Positions 34,767-44,899 are shown, counted from the first letter of the stretch. The stretch: DNA of 55,543 nt from Halomarina rubra (GCF_023699475.1 NZ_JALXFV010000008.1:227442-282984); one strand, 5' to 3'. The notes: generated from the sequence alone by a model not told the origin. Numbers and translations: made by a program.

Positions 34767-36998
34767 TCAGCCGAACAGTCGTTCTCGCAGCGTGCGCTCG
34801 CGGCGCTGTTCGGCGAGCAACACCGAGCACTCCACGTCGTCGACGACCTCCATGACGAGCGACCCGGAGACGAGACGCCGCAGGAGGCCGCGTTCGGTCG
34901 CACCGACAACGAGCATCGTCGCGTCGTCGGCGGCGCGCTCGATGCTCGCCTCGACGTCACCCGTCTCGACCCGGAGCGTCGCGTCGGAGAGGCCGCGCTC
35001 GGCGGCCCACGACTCGAGGAACTCCCGGCCGACGCGCTCGCTGTCGTTGACGTTGAGCAGTGTCACCTCGCTGCCGTACTGTTCGCGGAGCAACAGCGCG
35101 ATGCGTGCCGAGAGGTCCGAGTCCGGCCCGCCCGCCGTCGGGACGAGGATACGGTCGGGGTCGAACCCGCGGTCTTTGAGTACGAGGAAGTCACACGGGA
35201 CGTCCTGCGTGAGGTCGTCGAACGCTCCCTCCGCACGGCCGGGCGAACCGTGGTCCGGCCCCCAGCCCATCACGACGAGGTCGGCGTTGTACATCTTCGC
35301 CGCGTCGAACACCTCCTCGAAGCCGCGGTGGGAGATGACGGTGTGGGTCTCGACGGGGACGCCGAACGTCTCGGCGTCCTCCCGGGCGTGTTCGAGCAGT
35401 TCGACCGACCCGGCGTCGATGTCCTCGACGTGGTCCGCACCGTACTGCAGGGCGGTCTGGTCGGGGACGGTGACGATGTGCGTCGCGACGACGGTTCCCC
35501 CGCGCTGTTTGGCGATTGCGCTGGCGAGCGTCACCAGGTCCGTCTCGCTGGAGGGGTTCGCCAGCGGCACCATCACGCGGAACTCCCCGCCGTCCGGCTG
35601 GGCGACGTTGGCGACGTCGACGGCGGCGTTCGGCATCTGTTCGGGTTGGGAGAGCACCCAGTCGGAGAGCGCCCCGCGCTGGTCGGTCCGCGACCGAGCG
35701 TAGAAGACGTACCAGAGCGCGGCGAAGACGACGAACCCGCCGCCGATGGCGATGACCTCCGGGTTGATGAACACGATGAGCGCGATGGAACTCAGCGCCC
35801 CGAGGACGGGTGTTATCGGGTAGAGCGGGACGGTGTACGACGGGTCGTACTCCACCACGTCCGACTCGCGGAACACGATGAGCGCGACGTTCAACAGCGC
35901 GTAGATGACGAGGTGGAGGATGCTCCCGAGCGTCGAGAGCAACTCGACGCTCCCGAGTGCGATGAACAGCAGGATGAACCCGCCCGTGATGCCGATGGCC
36001 TTGTACGGCGTCCCGAACCGGGGGTGGACCTCGTTGATGTCGGGCGTGACGATGCGGTCACGGCCCATCGCGAAGTTGATGCGCGAGGAGGCGAGGATGG
36101 AGGCGTTCGCGCTGGAGGCGGTCGCCAGCAGCCCTCCGGCGAGCATCGCGATGGCCCCGACCGGCCCGATGATGAGCCGGGCCACCTCGACGACGGCGAT
36201 CTTGTCCTCGCTCAGGCCGGCGATGAACCCCTGTTCGACCGACGCGCTCATCACGACGAGGACGAGCGCGTAGATGACCGTCACGATGACGACGCTCCCG
36301 ATGACGGCGCGCGGGAGGTTCTTCCCCGGTTCCTGTATCTCCTCGGCGACACTCGTTATCTGGACGAACCCGAGGTACGAGACGAAGATGAGCCCCGTCG
36401 TCGTCAACATCGCGCTGTAGCCCTTCGACGCCGGCAGGTTCGCGGGGTCCGACTGGAGCGACCCGATGACCGTGAACACGGCGAGGATGGCCACCAGAAT
36501 CACGACGATGACGTTCTGGAGCTTCCCGGTCTCCTTCGCGCCGACGTAGTTGATGAGGATGAAGAACGCCGCCCCCGCGAGTGCGATGAGTTGCACGTAC
36601 GAGAGGCTCAGCGGGCCGGCACCGACCGACCCGGAGACGCCGAAGATCGCGCGGATGTACTCGCCGAACCCGATCATGTAGAACGCGCTGGCGAAGGCGA
36701 GCCCCATCCAGTTGGCCCAGCCGGCGATGGACCCGAACAGCGGGCCGAGCGCCTGATTGACGTAGTAGTACGCGCCACCGGACTTCGGCATCGCCGTCCC
36801 GAGTTCGGACGCCGAGAACGCAGTCAACAGCGCGATCACACCGCCGACGAGGAACGAGACGACGGCGAACGACCCGGCGTCGGAGATGGCGGTCTGTGGC
36901 AGGACGAAGATGCCCGCGCCGATCATCGTCCCGACGCCGATGGTCAGCGCCGCGAGCGGGCCGAGGTCCTTCGCGAGTTCCTGATCACCGCCGCTCAT
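34767..36998 (-). CDS. APC-family amino-acid permease fused to two universal-stress-protein domains
   Basis: A 743-residue fusion. Residues about 10-440 are a 12-span amino acid-polyamine-cation permease: LGPLAALTIGVGTMIGAGIF is the APC start, with KSGGAYYYVNQALGPLFGSI and FVSYLGFVQITSVAEEIQEP. Residues about 460-600 (FRVMVPLANPSSETDLVTLA, then NADLVVMGWGPDHGSPG) and 615-740 (RILVPTAGGPDSDLSARIAL, then DATMLVVGATERGLLRRLVS) are Usp domains with ATP-type GxxGxxG-like loops. A Shine-Dalgarno GGAGGTG lies before ATG 36998. The neighbouring gene is a lone Usp protein. The substrate is not readable; the arrangement suggests nucleotide- or stress-gated transport. Confidence 0.9.
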   Translation of the reverse strand: MSGGDQELAKDLGPLAALTIGVGTMIGAGIFVLPQTAISDAGSFAVVSFLVGGVIALLTAFSASELGTAMPKSGGAYYYVNQALGPLFGSIAGWANWMGLAFASAFYMIGFGEYIRAIFGVSGSVGAGPLSLSYVQLIALAGAAFFILINYVGAKETGKLQNVIVVILVAILAVFTVIGSLQSDPANLPASKGYSAMLTTTGLIFVSYLGFVQITSVAEEIQEPGKNLPRAVIGSVVIVTVIYALVLVVMSASVEQGFIAGLSEDKIAVVEVARLIIGPVGAIAMLAGGLLATASSANASILASSRINFAMGRDRIVTPDINEVHPRFGTPYKAIGITGGFILLFIALGSVELLSTLGSILHLVIYALLNVALIVFRESDVVEYDPSYTVPLYPITPVLGALSSIALIVFINPEVIAIGGGFVVFAALWYVFYARSRTDQRGALSDWVLSQPEQMPNAAVDVANVAQPDGGEFRVMVPLANPSSETDLVTLASAIAKQRGGTVVATHIVTVPDQTALQYGADHVEDIDAGSVELLEHAREDAETFGVPVETHTVISHRGFEEVFDAAKMYNADLVVMGWGPDHGSPGRAEGAFDDLTQDVPCDFLVLKDRGFDPDRILVPTAGGPDSDLSARIALLLREQYGSEVTLLNVNDSERVGREFLESWAAERGLSDATLRVETGDVEASIERAADDATMLVVGATERGLLRRLVSGSLVMEVVDDVECSVLLAEQRRERTLRERLFG

Positions 36999-37036
36999 GC
37001 GACACCTCCGGGGGCGGTCGCGAACCGAGCGTGTCC

Positions 37037-37447
37037 TCACGCATCCGTCTCACCGGGCAACGCGACGACGGGCAGGTCGCCTTCCGTGACGAGGTCGAGC
37101 GTCCGGTCGCCCGAGAGCAACTGGACGAACCGCGACCCGCCACGAGGACGGAACGCGACGGCGCTCGCGTCGAGGTCGCGGGCGGCCTCGAACACCGCGT
37201 CGACGACGTCGCTCCCGTAGCGGACCTCGGTGTCGGCGTCGGGGAACGTCTCGCGGAACGCCGCGAACGCCTTCTCGGCCTCCTCCTCGCTCTGCTCGAC
37301 CGGCGTCTTGTCGGGGACGCCACCGCCCTTCTCGACGACGTGGACGACCGTCACCCGCTCGGGGGCGTAGCGGTCGAGCACCCGAGCGGTGGCGCGGGCG
37401 TCGTCCGCGTTCGCGACGGGGACGAGCGCGTGAACGAGGAGACTCAT
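37037..37447 (-). CDS. Universal stress protein (UspA) domain protein
   Basis: A 136-residue single-domain Usp. [20 protein letters not shown] opens the fold. The helix-strand motif [20 protein letters not shown] is followed by a Glu-rich helix and [20 protein letters not shown], where the ATP-loop region (usually G-x2-G-x9-G-S/T) is partly conserved. It starts at ATG 37447 and stops 38 nt before the permease-Usp gene on the same strand, so they are probably co-transcribed. Confidence 0.88.
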   Translation of the reverse strand: MSLLVHALVPVANADDARATARVLDRYAPERVTVVHVVEKGGGVPDKTPVEQSEEEAEKAFAAFRETFPDADTEVRYGSDVVDAVFEAARDLDASAVAFRPRGGSRFVQLLSGDRTLDLVTEGDLPVVALPGETDA

Positions 37448-37591
37448 GGCTCTCCTCGGGGAGTCGTGTCCGTGTTCATGTCCGGAAACTCGCCCGCAAC
37501 CGCTAAAACGGTTGGTGATTCCCCGCCCGGGCGATGAAAACCGATATAGACCGGTGGGGTCTGCTTGGGGTATGACTGCGGAGGGTTCCCC

Positions 37592-38923
37592 GTGCGAGTG
37601 ATCGTCGTCGGTGCGGGCGAGGTCGGGTCGAGTATCGCCGCCAGCCTCTGTCAGAGCCACGAGGTGGTGGTCGTCGACATCGACCCCGACCGCGTCAGCG
37701 AACTCACCTACGAACTCGACGTGCTCGCCATCGAGGGCGACGGCGGCGACCGCTCGACGCTCGTCGAGGCCGGAATCGCCGACACCGACCTCGTCATCGC
37801 CAGCACGGACGACGACGAGACGAACATCGTCACCTGCGGCACCGCCGACACGCTCGGCGACGCGTTCGTCATCTGCCGGGTGAAAGACACCCAGTACCTC
37901 GACACCTGGCGCAGCGCCGAGGGCGCGTTCGGCATCGACTTCATGGTCTGTACGGTGTTGTTGACCGCCGAGAGCATCGTCCGACTCATCGGTCTCCCGG
38001 CGGCGCAGGACGTCGACACGTTCGCCGGCGGCGCGGTCCGGATGGCCCAGTTCGAGGTGCCCGCCGACAGCCCCGTCGCCGACCAGACCGTCGCCGAGGC
38101 AGACCGCTGGGACTCGCTGACGTTCGCGGCCATCGTCCGCGACGAGGAGTTCGTCATCCCGGACGGCGACACCTGCATCCGCGCGGACGACGAGGTCATC
38201 GTCATCGGCTCGCCCGACTGCGTCCGGGAGTTCGCCGCCGACCTCTCGCCGAGTTCGGCGGGCCCCGACGACATCGTCATCGTCGGTGGCAGCGAGGTCG
38301 GGTTCCAGACCGCCCGCCTGCTCGAAGAGCGCGGGTTCCGCCCTCGACTCATCGAGCGAGACCCCGACCGCGCGCGCCAACTCGCCGAGGACCTCCCGAA
38401 GACGACGGTGATGGAGTCCGACGCGACCGACCGCTCGTTCCTCGAACGCGAGCACGTCGGGGACGCCGACGTCGTCGTCACGGCGCTCGACAACGACGAG
38501 AAGAACCTGCTCGCCTCGCTGCTCGCCAAACGTCTCGGTGCCCAACGAACCGTCTCGCTGACCGAGACGGGCGCGTACGTCGAACTGTTCGAGGAGGTGG
38601 GCGTCGACGTCGCGGTCAACCCTCGCGAGACCGTCGCCGAGGAGATCACCCGGTTCACCCGCGAGCAGCGCGCCGAGAACGTCGCCATCATCGAGGACGA
38701 CCGCGCGGAGGTGCTCGAACTCACCGTCGCCGGCGACAGTTCGCTGGCCGGTCGCCCCATCCGCGAGAGCGTTCCGGACCTCCCCGCGGGGACGGTCATC
38801 GGCGCGATAACGCGCGACGGCAGCCTCGTCACCCCGCGCGGGGAGACGGTCATCGAGGTCGGCGACCACGTCGTGCTGTTCGTCAACACCGAAGACATCG
38901 ACGCCGTCGCCGCGAAGGTGTGA
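37592..38923 (+). CDS. trkA: Trk potassium uptake system protein TrkA
   Basis: A 443-residue cytosolic NAD(H)-binding regulatory subunit of Trk-type K+ uptake. It has the duplicated RCK arrangement: RCK-N1 begins [17 protein letters not shown] (residues 3-19), a TrkA-C domain follows near 140-220, RCK-N2 is [20 protein letters not shown] near 230, and TrkA-C2 ends about residue 440. I chose GTG 37592 because [12 protein letters not shown] starts the fold there; upstream codons are not conserved-looking. It lies 21 nt upstream of the first trkH. Confidence 0.95.
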   Translation: MRVIVVGAGEVGSSIAASLCQSHEVVVVDIDPDRVSELTYELDVLAIEGDGGDRSTLVEAGIADTDLVIASTDDDETNIVTCGTADTLGDAFVICRVKDTQYLDTWRSAEGAFGIDFMVCTVLLTAESIVRLIGLPAAQDVDTFAGGAVRMAQFEVPADSPVADQTVAEADRWDSLTFAAIVRDEEFVIPDGDTCIRADDEVIVIGSPDCVREFAADLSPSSAGPDDIVIVGGSEVGFQTARLLEERGFRPRLIERDPDRARQLAEDLPKTTVMESDATDRSFLEREHVGDADVVVTALDNDEKNLLASLLAKRLGAQRTVSLTETGAYVELFEEVGVDVAVNPRETVAEEITRFTREQRAENVAIIEDDRAEVLELTVAGDSSLAGRPIRESVPDLPAGTVIGAITRDGSLVTPRGETVIEVGDHVVLFVNTEDIDAVAAKV

Positions 38924-38944
38924 GGCGGTGAGGGGAGGTCGCCG

Positions 38945-40438
38945 GTGAGGCGCGTCCGCGTCGACTGGCGAACGAGCGCCAGCATCCTCGGGACCGTCCT
39001 GAAACTGCTCGCCATCCCCGTCGCCGCGATGGGCCTGCTCGCCGTCGGCTACCGCGAACCGGTCGTCCCCTTCCTCGTTCCGTTCGTCGTGACGCTCGCG
39101 GTGGGCCTCTCGCTCGAACGGTTCGAACGCGGCGACCCCGGCCCCCGCGAGGCGTTCTTGCTCGTCGCGAGCGCGTGGCTCGCCGTGGCGCTCGTCGGTA
39201 CGCTCCCGTTCGTCCTCGCTGGGAACGGCACGCTCGCCGACCCGGTGAACGCGCTGTTCGAGTCGATGAGCGGCATCACCACGACCGGCGCGACGGTCAT
39301 CGACGACTTCGCCGTCCACGGGCGGGCCGTCCTGATGTGGCGACAGGTGCTCCAGTGGCTCGGCGGACTGGGTATCCTCGTCCTCGCGGTGGGGTTGCTC
39401 TCCGAACTGTCGATGAGCGGCGCGCAGTTGATGGAGACCGAGACGCGGACCCAGGACGTGACGAAGCTGACGCCCAGAATCGAGGGGACCGCCCGACTGC
39501 TCGGCGGACTGTACGTCGGCCTGACCGCGCTGATGGTGTTCGTCCTCCTCGCGTTGCGGGCGGCGGGTGTCGCCCCCGAGATGGACCTCTACAACGCGGT
39601 CGCCCACGCGCTGACGACGGTCGCGACCGCGGGGTTCTCCCCGGAGGCCGAGAGCGTCGGCGCGTTCTCGCCCGTCGTGCAGTGGGTCGTCGTCGCGTTC
39701 ATGTTCGTCGGGGCGACGAACTTCGTCGTCCTCTATCACCTCTCGCGGGGGGACACCACGCGTCTACGCGACAGCGAGGAGTTCCGCGTCTACCTCGGCG
39801 TCGTCCTCGGGGCGGTGGTCGTCGTCGGGACGATGCTCTTCCTCGACGGGGAGTACCCGCTGGGCGAGGAACTGCTCCGGGCGACGGTGTTCCAGGTCAC
39901 CTCCATCGTGACGACGACGGGGTACGCGACGGTCGACTTCGACCTCTGGTCGGCGGGGCCGCGCCACGTCCTCTTTCTGGGGATGTTCGTCGGTGGGATG
40001 GCGGGGTCGACGACCTGTTCCATCAAGACGCTGCGGTGGCTGGTCGTCGGCAAGACGTTCCGCCGGGACCTGTTCACGGCCGTCCACCCCCAGGCCATCC
40101 GCCCGGTCAGGCTCTCGGGACGGGCCATCGACGAGGGGACGGTCCGGGACGTCTACACCTACACCCTCGTCAGCGTCGTCATCTTCGGGCTGTTGACGGT
40201 GTTCGTCGTCGTCGACGCCGCCCGCGCGGGCGTCGAGGTGACTGAGTTCGGCGCGATGGGCGCGGCCGCCTCGACGTTCCTCAACATCGGGCCGGCGTTC
40301 GGCTTCGCCGGCCCCTACGGCAGCTACGAGCCGTTTCCGGACTCGACGAAGCTCGTCATGGTCGCGATGATGTGGGTCGGGCGCATCGAGATATTCCCCG
40401 TGTTGACGCTGCTGACCCGCTCGTTCTGGCGGTCGTGA
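38945..40438 (+). CDS. trkH: Trk potassium uptake protein TrkH, copy 1
   Basis: A 497-residue K+ channel-like subunit with four pore repeats. The repeats are visible as [59 protein letters not shown], and [20 protein letters not shown], each with the selectivity Gly. GTG 38945 starts [20 protein letters not shown]. It follows trkA directly, so the pair forms the functional K+ uptake unit. Na+ coupling or selectivity cannot be read from sequence. Confidence 0.93.
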   Translation: MRRVRVDWRTSASILGTVLKLLAIPVAAMGLLAVGYREPVVPFLVPFVVTLAVGLSLERFERGDPGPREAFLLVASAWLAVALVGTLPFVLAGNGTLADPVNALFESMSGITTTGATVIDDFAVHGRAVLMWRQVLQWLGGLGILVLAVGLLSELSMSGAQLMETETRTQDVTKLTPRIEGTARLLGGLYVGLTALMVFVLLALRAAGVAPEMDLYNAVAHALTTVATAGFSPEAESVGAFSPVVQWVVVAFMFVGATNFVVLYHLSRGDTTRLRDSEEFRVYLGVVLGAVVVVGTMLFLDGEYPLGEELLRATVFQVTSIVTTTGYATVDFDLWSAGPRHVLFLGMFVGGMAGSTTCSIKTLRWLVVGKTFRRDLFTAVHPQAIRPVRLSGRAIDEGTVRDVYTYTLVSVVIFGLLTVFVVVDAARAGVEVTEFGAMGAAASTFLNIGPAFGFAGPYGSYEPFPDSTKLVMVAMMWVGRIEIFPVLTLLTRSFWRS

Positions 40439-40537
40439 GACCGCCACCCGACCGCGCAGTCGGTCGCTGCCGGTCCGAAGGCGGTGGATTCATGTCTCGT
40501 CCGTCGGACGCTCGGGTGTGACACAGGAGGGTCGTCG

Positions 40538-42073
40538 ATGAGCAGGAGTCGGCTCCGCGTCGAGTGGCGGGCGAGCGTGAGTCTCGTCGGCACCGTCCTC
40601 CGCTACCTCTCGGTCCCGTTGGCGTTCCCGCTCGCGGTGGCGCTGGTCTACCAGCGCGACGTGCTGGTGTTCGTCGCGACTATCGTGTTGGTCGTCGGTC
40701 TCGGCTTCGCCCTCGAAGGGCTGGACCCCGACCCGGACCTCGGCCCTCGCGAGGGGTTCCTGATGGTCGCGTTGACCTGGTTGGCCGTCGCGCTCGTCGG
40801 GACGATACCCTATCTCGTCGCGGGCGACGGCACGGTCGCCCAGCCGGTGAACGCGCTGTTCGAGTCGATGAGCGGCTTCACGACCACGGGCGCGACGGTG
40901 ATGGGTGACATCTCGTTCGACACGCACTCGCGGGCCATCATGATGTGGCGACAGCTCACCCAGTGGCTCGGTGGCATGGGTATCGTCGTCCTCGCGGTCG
41001 CTATCCTGCCGGAACTGTCCGTCGGTGGCGCGCAGTTGATGGACGCCGAAGCGCCCGGGCCGGGCATCGAGAAGCTCACCCCGCGCATCGCGGAGACGGC
41101 ACGCGTCCTCTGGCTAGCGTACGTCGGCATCACCGCTCTCGAAGTGGTGTTGCTGTACGGTCTCAACGTCGCCGGGATGGCCCCCAACATGACGTTCTAC
41201 AACGCGGTCGCCCACGGCCTGACGACGATGCCGACCGGTGGGTTCTCCCCGGAGGCCGACAGCATCGGTGCGTTCTCCGCAGCGGTCCAGTGGGTCGTCG
41301 TCCCGTTCATGGTCGTCGCGGGGACGAACTTCGCGCTCGTCTGGCGGGCGGTCAACGGTTCGCCGGGGCGGCTGGCGCGGGACACCGAGTTCCGGGCGTA
41401 CCTCGGCGTCATGGGCGTCGTCACGGCCCTCCTCGCGGGGTTGCTGTTCACGAACGGGGCGACCGGCCTCGACGTCGGGGCCTTCGTCCCCGGCGACGTC
41501 GAGGAGGCCCTCAGGCACGCGACGTTCCAGGTCGTCTCGCTGGTGACGACGACGGGGTACGCCACCAGCGACTTCGCCGGGTGGAGCGAGGCGTCGAAGT
41601 ACGTCCTGCTGTTCACCATGTTCGTCGGTGGCTCGGGCGGGTCGACCGGTGGTGCGGTGAAGATAATCCGCTGGGTCGTCGTCGTCAAGGCCATCCGTCG
41701 GGAGCTGTTCACCACGGTCCACCCCGAGGCGGTGTCGCCGGTCAGACTCGCGGGTCGGGTCGTCGACGAGCGCGCCATCCGAGGCATCTTCGCGTTCACG
41801 CTGCTGTACTTCGTCCTCTTCTTCGTCGGGACGGTGTTCGTCGTCGTCGACGCCGGTCGCACGGGGTACAGCATCGACGTGCTGGAGGCGATGAGCGCGA
41901 CGGCCTCCACGCTCGGGAACGTCGGGCCGGGCTTCGGCTCGCTCGGCCCGTTCGGGAGCTACCTGGAGTTCTCACCGGTCTCGAAGCTGTTCATGGTGTT
42001 CCTCATGTGGGTCGGCCGGCTCGAAGTCCTGCCCGTCCTCGTCCTGTTCACGGGCGCGTACTGGCGGTCGTAG
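40538..42073 (+). CDS. trkH: Trk potassium uptake protein TrkH, copy 2
   Basis: A 511-residue paralogue of the previous gene. The four pore repeats are [60 protein letters not shown] and ASTLGNVGPGFGSLGPFGSY. I chose ATG 40538 because the conserved start SRSRLRVEWRASVSLVGTVL begins there. It lies 99 nt after copy 1 and is closer in sequence to copy 3 than to copy 1 (shared MSGFTTTG and TMPTGGFSPEA motifs). Confidence 0.93.
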   Translation: MSRSRLRVEWRASVSLVGTVLRYLSVPLAFPLAVALVYQRDVLVFVATIVLVVGLGFALEGLDPDPDLGPREGFLMVALTWLAVALVGTIPYLVAGDGTVAQPVNALFESMSGFTTTGATVMGDISFDTHSRAIMMWRQLTQWLGGMGIVVLAVAILPELSVGGAQLMDAEAPGPGIEKLTPRIAETARVLWLAYVGITALEVVLLYGLNVAGMAPNMTFYNAVAHGLTTMPTGGFSPEADSIGAFSAAVQWVVVPFMVVAGTNFALVWRAVNGSPGRLARDTEFRAYLGVMGVVTALLAGLLFTNGATGLDVGAFVPGDVEEALRHATFQVVSLVTTTGYATSDFAGWSEASKYVLLFTMFVGGSGGSTGGAVKIIRWVVVVKAIRRELFTTVHPEAVSPVRLAGRVVDERAIRGIFAFTLLYFVLFFVGTVFVVVDAGRTGYSIDVLEAMSATASTLGNVGPGFGSLGPFGSYLEFSPVSKLFMVFLMWVGRLEVLPVLVLFTGAYWRS

Positions 42074-42478
42074 GGGGCCACGTCGACGAGTCGAGTTCGC
42101 ACTGCCCGCGGGCTGGAATCGACCTGACCACTCCTATGTCGGCGTCATGACAGTAACGCCGACGTTGATATCAGCGCCGGAGAGGAGTAATAATGCTTAT
42201 CTGGGGTCGGGTCGCAGCTGGTGGTGGACACACCCGTCACGTCTGAAGGTGGATGAGTTCGGGACGACGGTGGAAGCGTCCTCGAACGCGTTCGTGACCG
42301 GTGAGTCCCTCCACGCGACGGTCGACGTGCCTCTGACAACCCGTTTACCATCGCGTGGCTGTTCTTTCGTCGAGGAACCGCGACCACGAGCGACGCGTCG
42401 CGGAGTCGTGTCCTCTCGAACTCCTCGGTCCCCTCGCTCGACGTGACCGTTATGACGTCGCGGCCGGTAGCGCTGTGC
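42074..42478. other. Gene-free interval between trkH copy 2 and the 42479 gene
   Basis: An interval of about 400 nt. It begins with GC-rich sequence, then an A/T-rich patch near 42165-42205 (GAGTAATAATGCTTATC) that could hold a promoter, and a hairpin at 42138-42163. A 99-codon frame at 42147-42446 looks non-coding: it is Arg/Thr/Ser-rich, without a fold or domain. I see no other gene. Confidence 0.6.
42138..42163 (+). terminator. Hairpin downstream of trkH copy 2
   Basis: GTCGGCGT at 42138-42145 and ACGCCGAC at 42156-42163 form a perfect 8-bp stem around a 10-nt loop that contains TCATGACAG. It lies 65 nt after the stop of trkH copy 2. It could end transcription or be an operator. Confidence 0.4.
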
Positions 42479-42802
42479 ATGTCCCGACAGACGCTCACTG
42501 CCCTCTCCCAGCGCGACGAGGCGTTCTGGGTCGGTCTCGGATGCCTGCTCCTCGGGTCGGCCCTCGCCAGCGGCGCGACCCCCGACGCCGTCACCGGCGT
42601 CCAGCGGCTCGGGTCGGTGCTCGCCGCGTTCGGTACTCTCGTCATCGTGGTCCGAATCGCCGTCGCGGTGTTCCGTCTCTTCCGGACGACGGCCGCAGCG
42701 GGACGACTCGGCTACGCAGAAGGACTCGCGGCCGACGGCCGGGAGGCCGACGACGAGTCGCCGGACGGGACCAGCGACGAGTCCACGACGCTCGTCGAGT
42801 GA
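42479..42802 (+). CDS. Small membrane protein, uncharacterised
   Basis: A 107-residue protein, starting MSRQTLTALSQRDEAFWVGL at ATG 42479. Two hydrophobic segments (about 17-35 and 50-70) are followed by a polar acidic tail. Not recognised. It sits between trkH copies 2 and 3 and converges on copy 3 with a 6-nt gap. Its FWVG-LL-AL start resembles loosely that of the 45175 gene, which may be coincidence. Confidence 0.55.
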   Translation: MSRQTLTALSQRDEAFWVGLGCLLLGSALASGATPDAVTGVQRLGSVLAAFGTLVIVVRIAVAVFRLFRTTAAAGRLGYAEGLAADGREADDESPDGTSDESTTLVE

Positions 42803-42808
42803 GTCGCC

Positions 42809-44371
42809 TCACCGACGCCAGTACGACGGTGTGAGGACGACGAGCACCGAGAGGATCTCCAGGCGACCGATCCACATCAGGAACACCATGTAGAGCTTCG
42901 AGAGGTCCGAGAACGGCTCGAAACTGTTCATCGGCCCGACGACGCCCACTCCGGGGCCGACGTTGCCGAGGGTGGCGATGGCGGCGCTGATGGCCTCCAG
43001 CGCGCTGAGGTCGAGTCCCGCGACCCGGAAGCTGTCGACGTACAGCACCACCGTCGAGAACGCGAACAGCGTCAGGAAGAACAGGACGAACACGAAGATG
43101 CTCCGGATGGTGTCGTCCTCGGCGACGCGGCCACCGTAGCGGACCGGGTTGACCGCCTCGGGGTGGACCGTCGTGAACAGTTCGTGGGTCATCGCCCGGC
43201 GGACGACCGCCCAGCGGACGATCTTGATGGACCCCGCGGCCGACCCCGCCGAGCCGCCGAGGAACATCGCGAGCAGGAGCACGACCTGCGCGGACTCCCC
43301 CCAGGTGTTGAAGTCCATGCTGGCGTAGCCGGTCGTCGTCACGACGGCGGCGGTCTGGAACGCCGCCTGCCGGAGCGTCGGTTCGAGGTTGCCCGGAATC
43401 GTCGCGACGTTCTCGGGCACGTTCGCGAGACCCAGCCCCGTGAACAGCAGACCGCCGAGCATCGCGGTCACCGCAACCATCGCGAACAGGTACGACCGGA
43501 ACTCGACGTTCTCGAACAGGCGGTTCGGTTCGCCGCGCAGTGCGTACCAGAACAACGCGAAGTTCGTCCCCGCGACGACCATGAACCCGACGATGGCCCA
43601 CTGGACCGCGGGAACGAACGCCTCGACGCTCCGCGCTTCGGGGGAGAACCCGCCGGTCGGCATCGTCGTCAGCGCGTGGGCGACCGCGTTGTAGAACGTC
43701 ATGTTCTCGGCGACCCCCGTCACCTGCAACGCGTAGAACACGATGCAGGCGAGGACGGTGAACCCGATGTAGATACCCCACAGCGCGCGGGCGGTGTCCT
43801 GGATTCGCGGCGTCAGTTTCTCAATCGAGAGCCCCGGCGACTCCTCGCTGATGACCTGTGCTCCCCCGACGGACAGCTCCGGCAGGATAGCGACCATCAA
43901 CACCAGGATACCCATGCCACCGAGCCACTGGGTGAGCTGTCGCCACATCATGATGGCTCGCGAGTGCGTGTCGAACGAGATGTCGCCGAGGACGGTCGAC
44001 CCGGTCGTCGTGAAGCCGCTCATCGACTCGAACAGTGCGTTCACCGGTTGGGCGACCGTGCCGTCGCCCGCGACGAGGTACGGCACCGTCCCGACGATGG
44101 GGACGACCAGCCACGTGAGGCTGACGAGCAAGAACGCCTCCCGGTGGCCGAGGTCCGGGTTGGGGTCGAGGCGTTCGAGCGCGAGGCCGAGACCGAGCAT
44201 GACGGCGATGGCCGCGAGGAACGGCAGGAGGTTCTCGTCGTAGTAGAGCGCGACCACTAGCGGCAACAGCGGCGTCACCGCGAGGTACTTCAGGATTCGC
44301 CCGAGATAGCCGAGGCTCGTCCGGTAGTCGACGACTGTCCGTCTCCCGTTCGACCGGCCGTTACCGACCAT
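42809..44371 (-). CDS. trkH: Trk potassium uptake protein TrkH, copy 3
   Basis: A third TrkH of 520 residues, on the opposite strand. The four pore repeats are MSGFTTTGSTVLGDISFDTH, ALTTMPTGGFSPEARSVEAF, VTTTGYASMDFNTWGESAQ and AIATLGNVGPGVGVVGPMNS. The start was taken as ATG 44371 (VGNGRSNGRRTVVDYRTSLG), as codons upstream are Arg/Pro-rich without family resemblance. No dedicated trkA is adjacent, so it may share the TrkA at 37592, or form a TrkH-only system with a TrkA elsewhere. Confidence 0.92.
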   Translation of the reverse strand: MVGNGRSNGRRTVVDYRTSLGYLGRILKYLAVTPLLPLVVALYYDENLLPFLAAIAVMLGLGLALERLDPNPDLGHREAFLLVSLTWLVVPIVGTVPYLVAGDGTVAQPVNALFESMSGFTTTGSTVLGDISFDTHSRAIMMWRQLTQWLGGMGILVLMVAILPELSVGGAQVISEESPGLSIEKLTPRIQDTARALWGIYIGFTVLACIVFYALQVTGVAENMTFYNAVAHALTTMPTGGFSPEARSVEAFVPAVQWAIVGFMVVAGTNFALFWYALRGEPNRLFENVEFRSYLFAMVAVTAMLGGLLFTGLGLANVPENVATIPGNLEPTLRQAAFQTAAVVTTTGYASMDFNTWGESAQVVLLLAMFLGGSAGSAAGSIKIVRWAVVRRAMTHELFTTVHPEAVNPVRYGGRVAEDDTIRSIFVFVLFFLTLFAFSTVVLYVDSFRVAGLDLSALEAISAAIATLGNVGPGVGVVGPMNSFEPFSDLSKLYMVFLMWIGRLEILSVLVVLTPSYWRR

Positions 44372-44497
44372 CGGGGTCCTCTCGGGCCGCCAGGGGTGCG
44401 GGGGCGGGCGGTCGGCCGTCCGACGAGTCGCTCTGCATCGGCGGGACGGACGCAGAGTCAGCACAAAAGCACGGGGATATCGGCCGACCTCGTCGCC

Positions 44498-44854
44498 TCA
44501 CCGCTCGACGCGGAGTTCGAACCCCTCGGCCGCCTCGAACACCTCACGGAACACCGATTCGAGGAAGTCTGCGAGGTGTTTCGGGTCCGCGATGGCCGAG
44601 AGCACGACGACGTCCTCGGGCGCTTTCCGCGTCTCCGGCTGTTTGACCTTGAACACCGGGTACTCGCCGAGCAGTTCGTCGAGGCGCTCGCGCTCGGTAG
44701 GCGAACACGACAGCGTCACCGTCCGGTCGGCGTAGGTCAGTCGCGTCTCCTGGGCGACGAACGCGACGCCGTCGCCGCCGCTGGTCCGTTCGGCCGTGAT
44801 GGCCCGGACGAACGCGACGAGGCGGTCACGGGGCGTGTCGGCAGTGTCGGTCAC
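44498..44854 (-). CDS. Conserved-looking haloarchaeal protein of unknown function
   Basis: A 118-residue soluble acidic protein, MTDTADTPRDRLVAFVRAIT at the start. It has a mixed alpha/beta pattern with LVAFVRAITAERTSGGDGVAF and LLGEYPVFKVKQPETRK. I do not recognise the family. Upstream is another small gene on the same strand (44900-45175), 45 nt away. Confidence 0.65.
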   Translation of the reverse strand: MTDTADTPRDRLVAFVRAITAERTSGGDGVAFVAQETRLTYADRTVTLSCSPTERERLDELLGEYPVFKVKQPETRKAPEDVVVLSAIADPKHLADFLESVFREVFEAAEGFELRVER

Positions 44855-44899
44855 GTGTGGGGAGGTTGCGCGGGGAGGGTGTTAAACGGCGCGTGCTCG

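Noticed and set aside
34632-37220. 862-codon plus-strand frame opposite the APC-Usp fusion
   Set aside because: Antisense shadow with repetitive Asp/Glu/Arg/His sequence; the minus strand has clear APC and Usp motifs.
37448-39739. Minus-strand frame extending the Usp gene upstream to 900 codons
   Set aside because: Only the last 136 codons read as Usp. The rest is antisense to trkA and trkH.
42147-42446. 99-codon frame between trkH copy 2 and the next gene
   Set aside because: Arg/Thr/Ser-rich, no hydrophobic or domain pattern, overlaps a hairpin.
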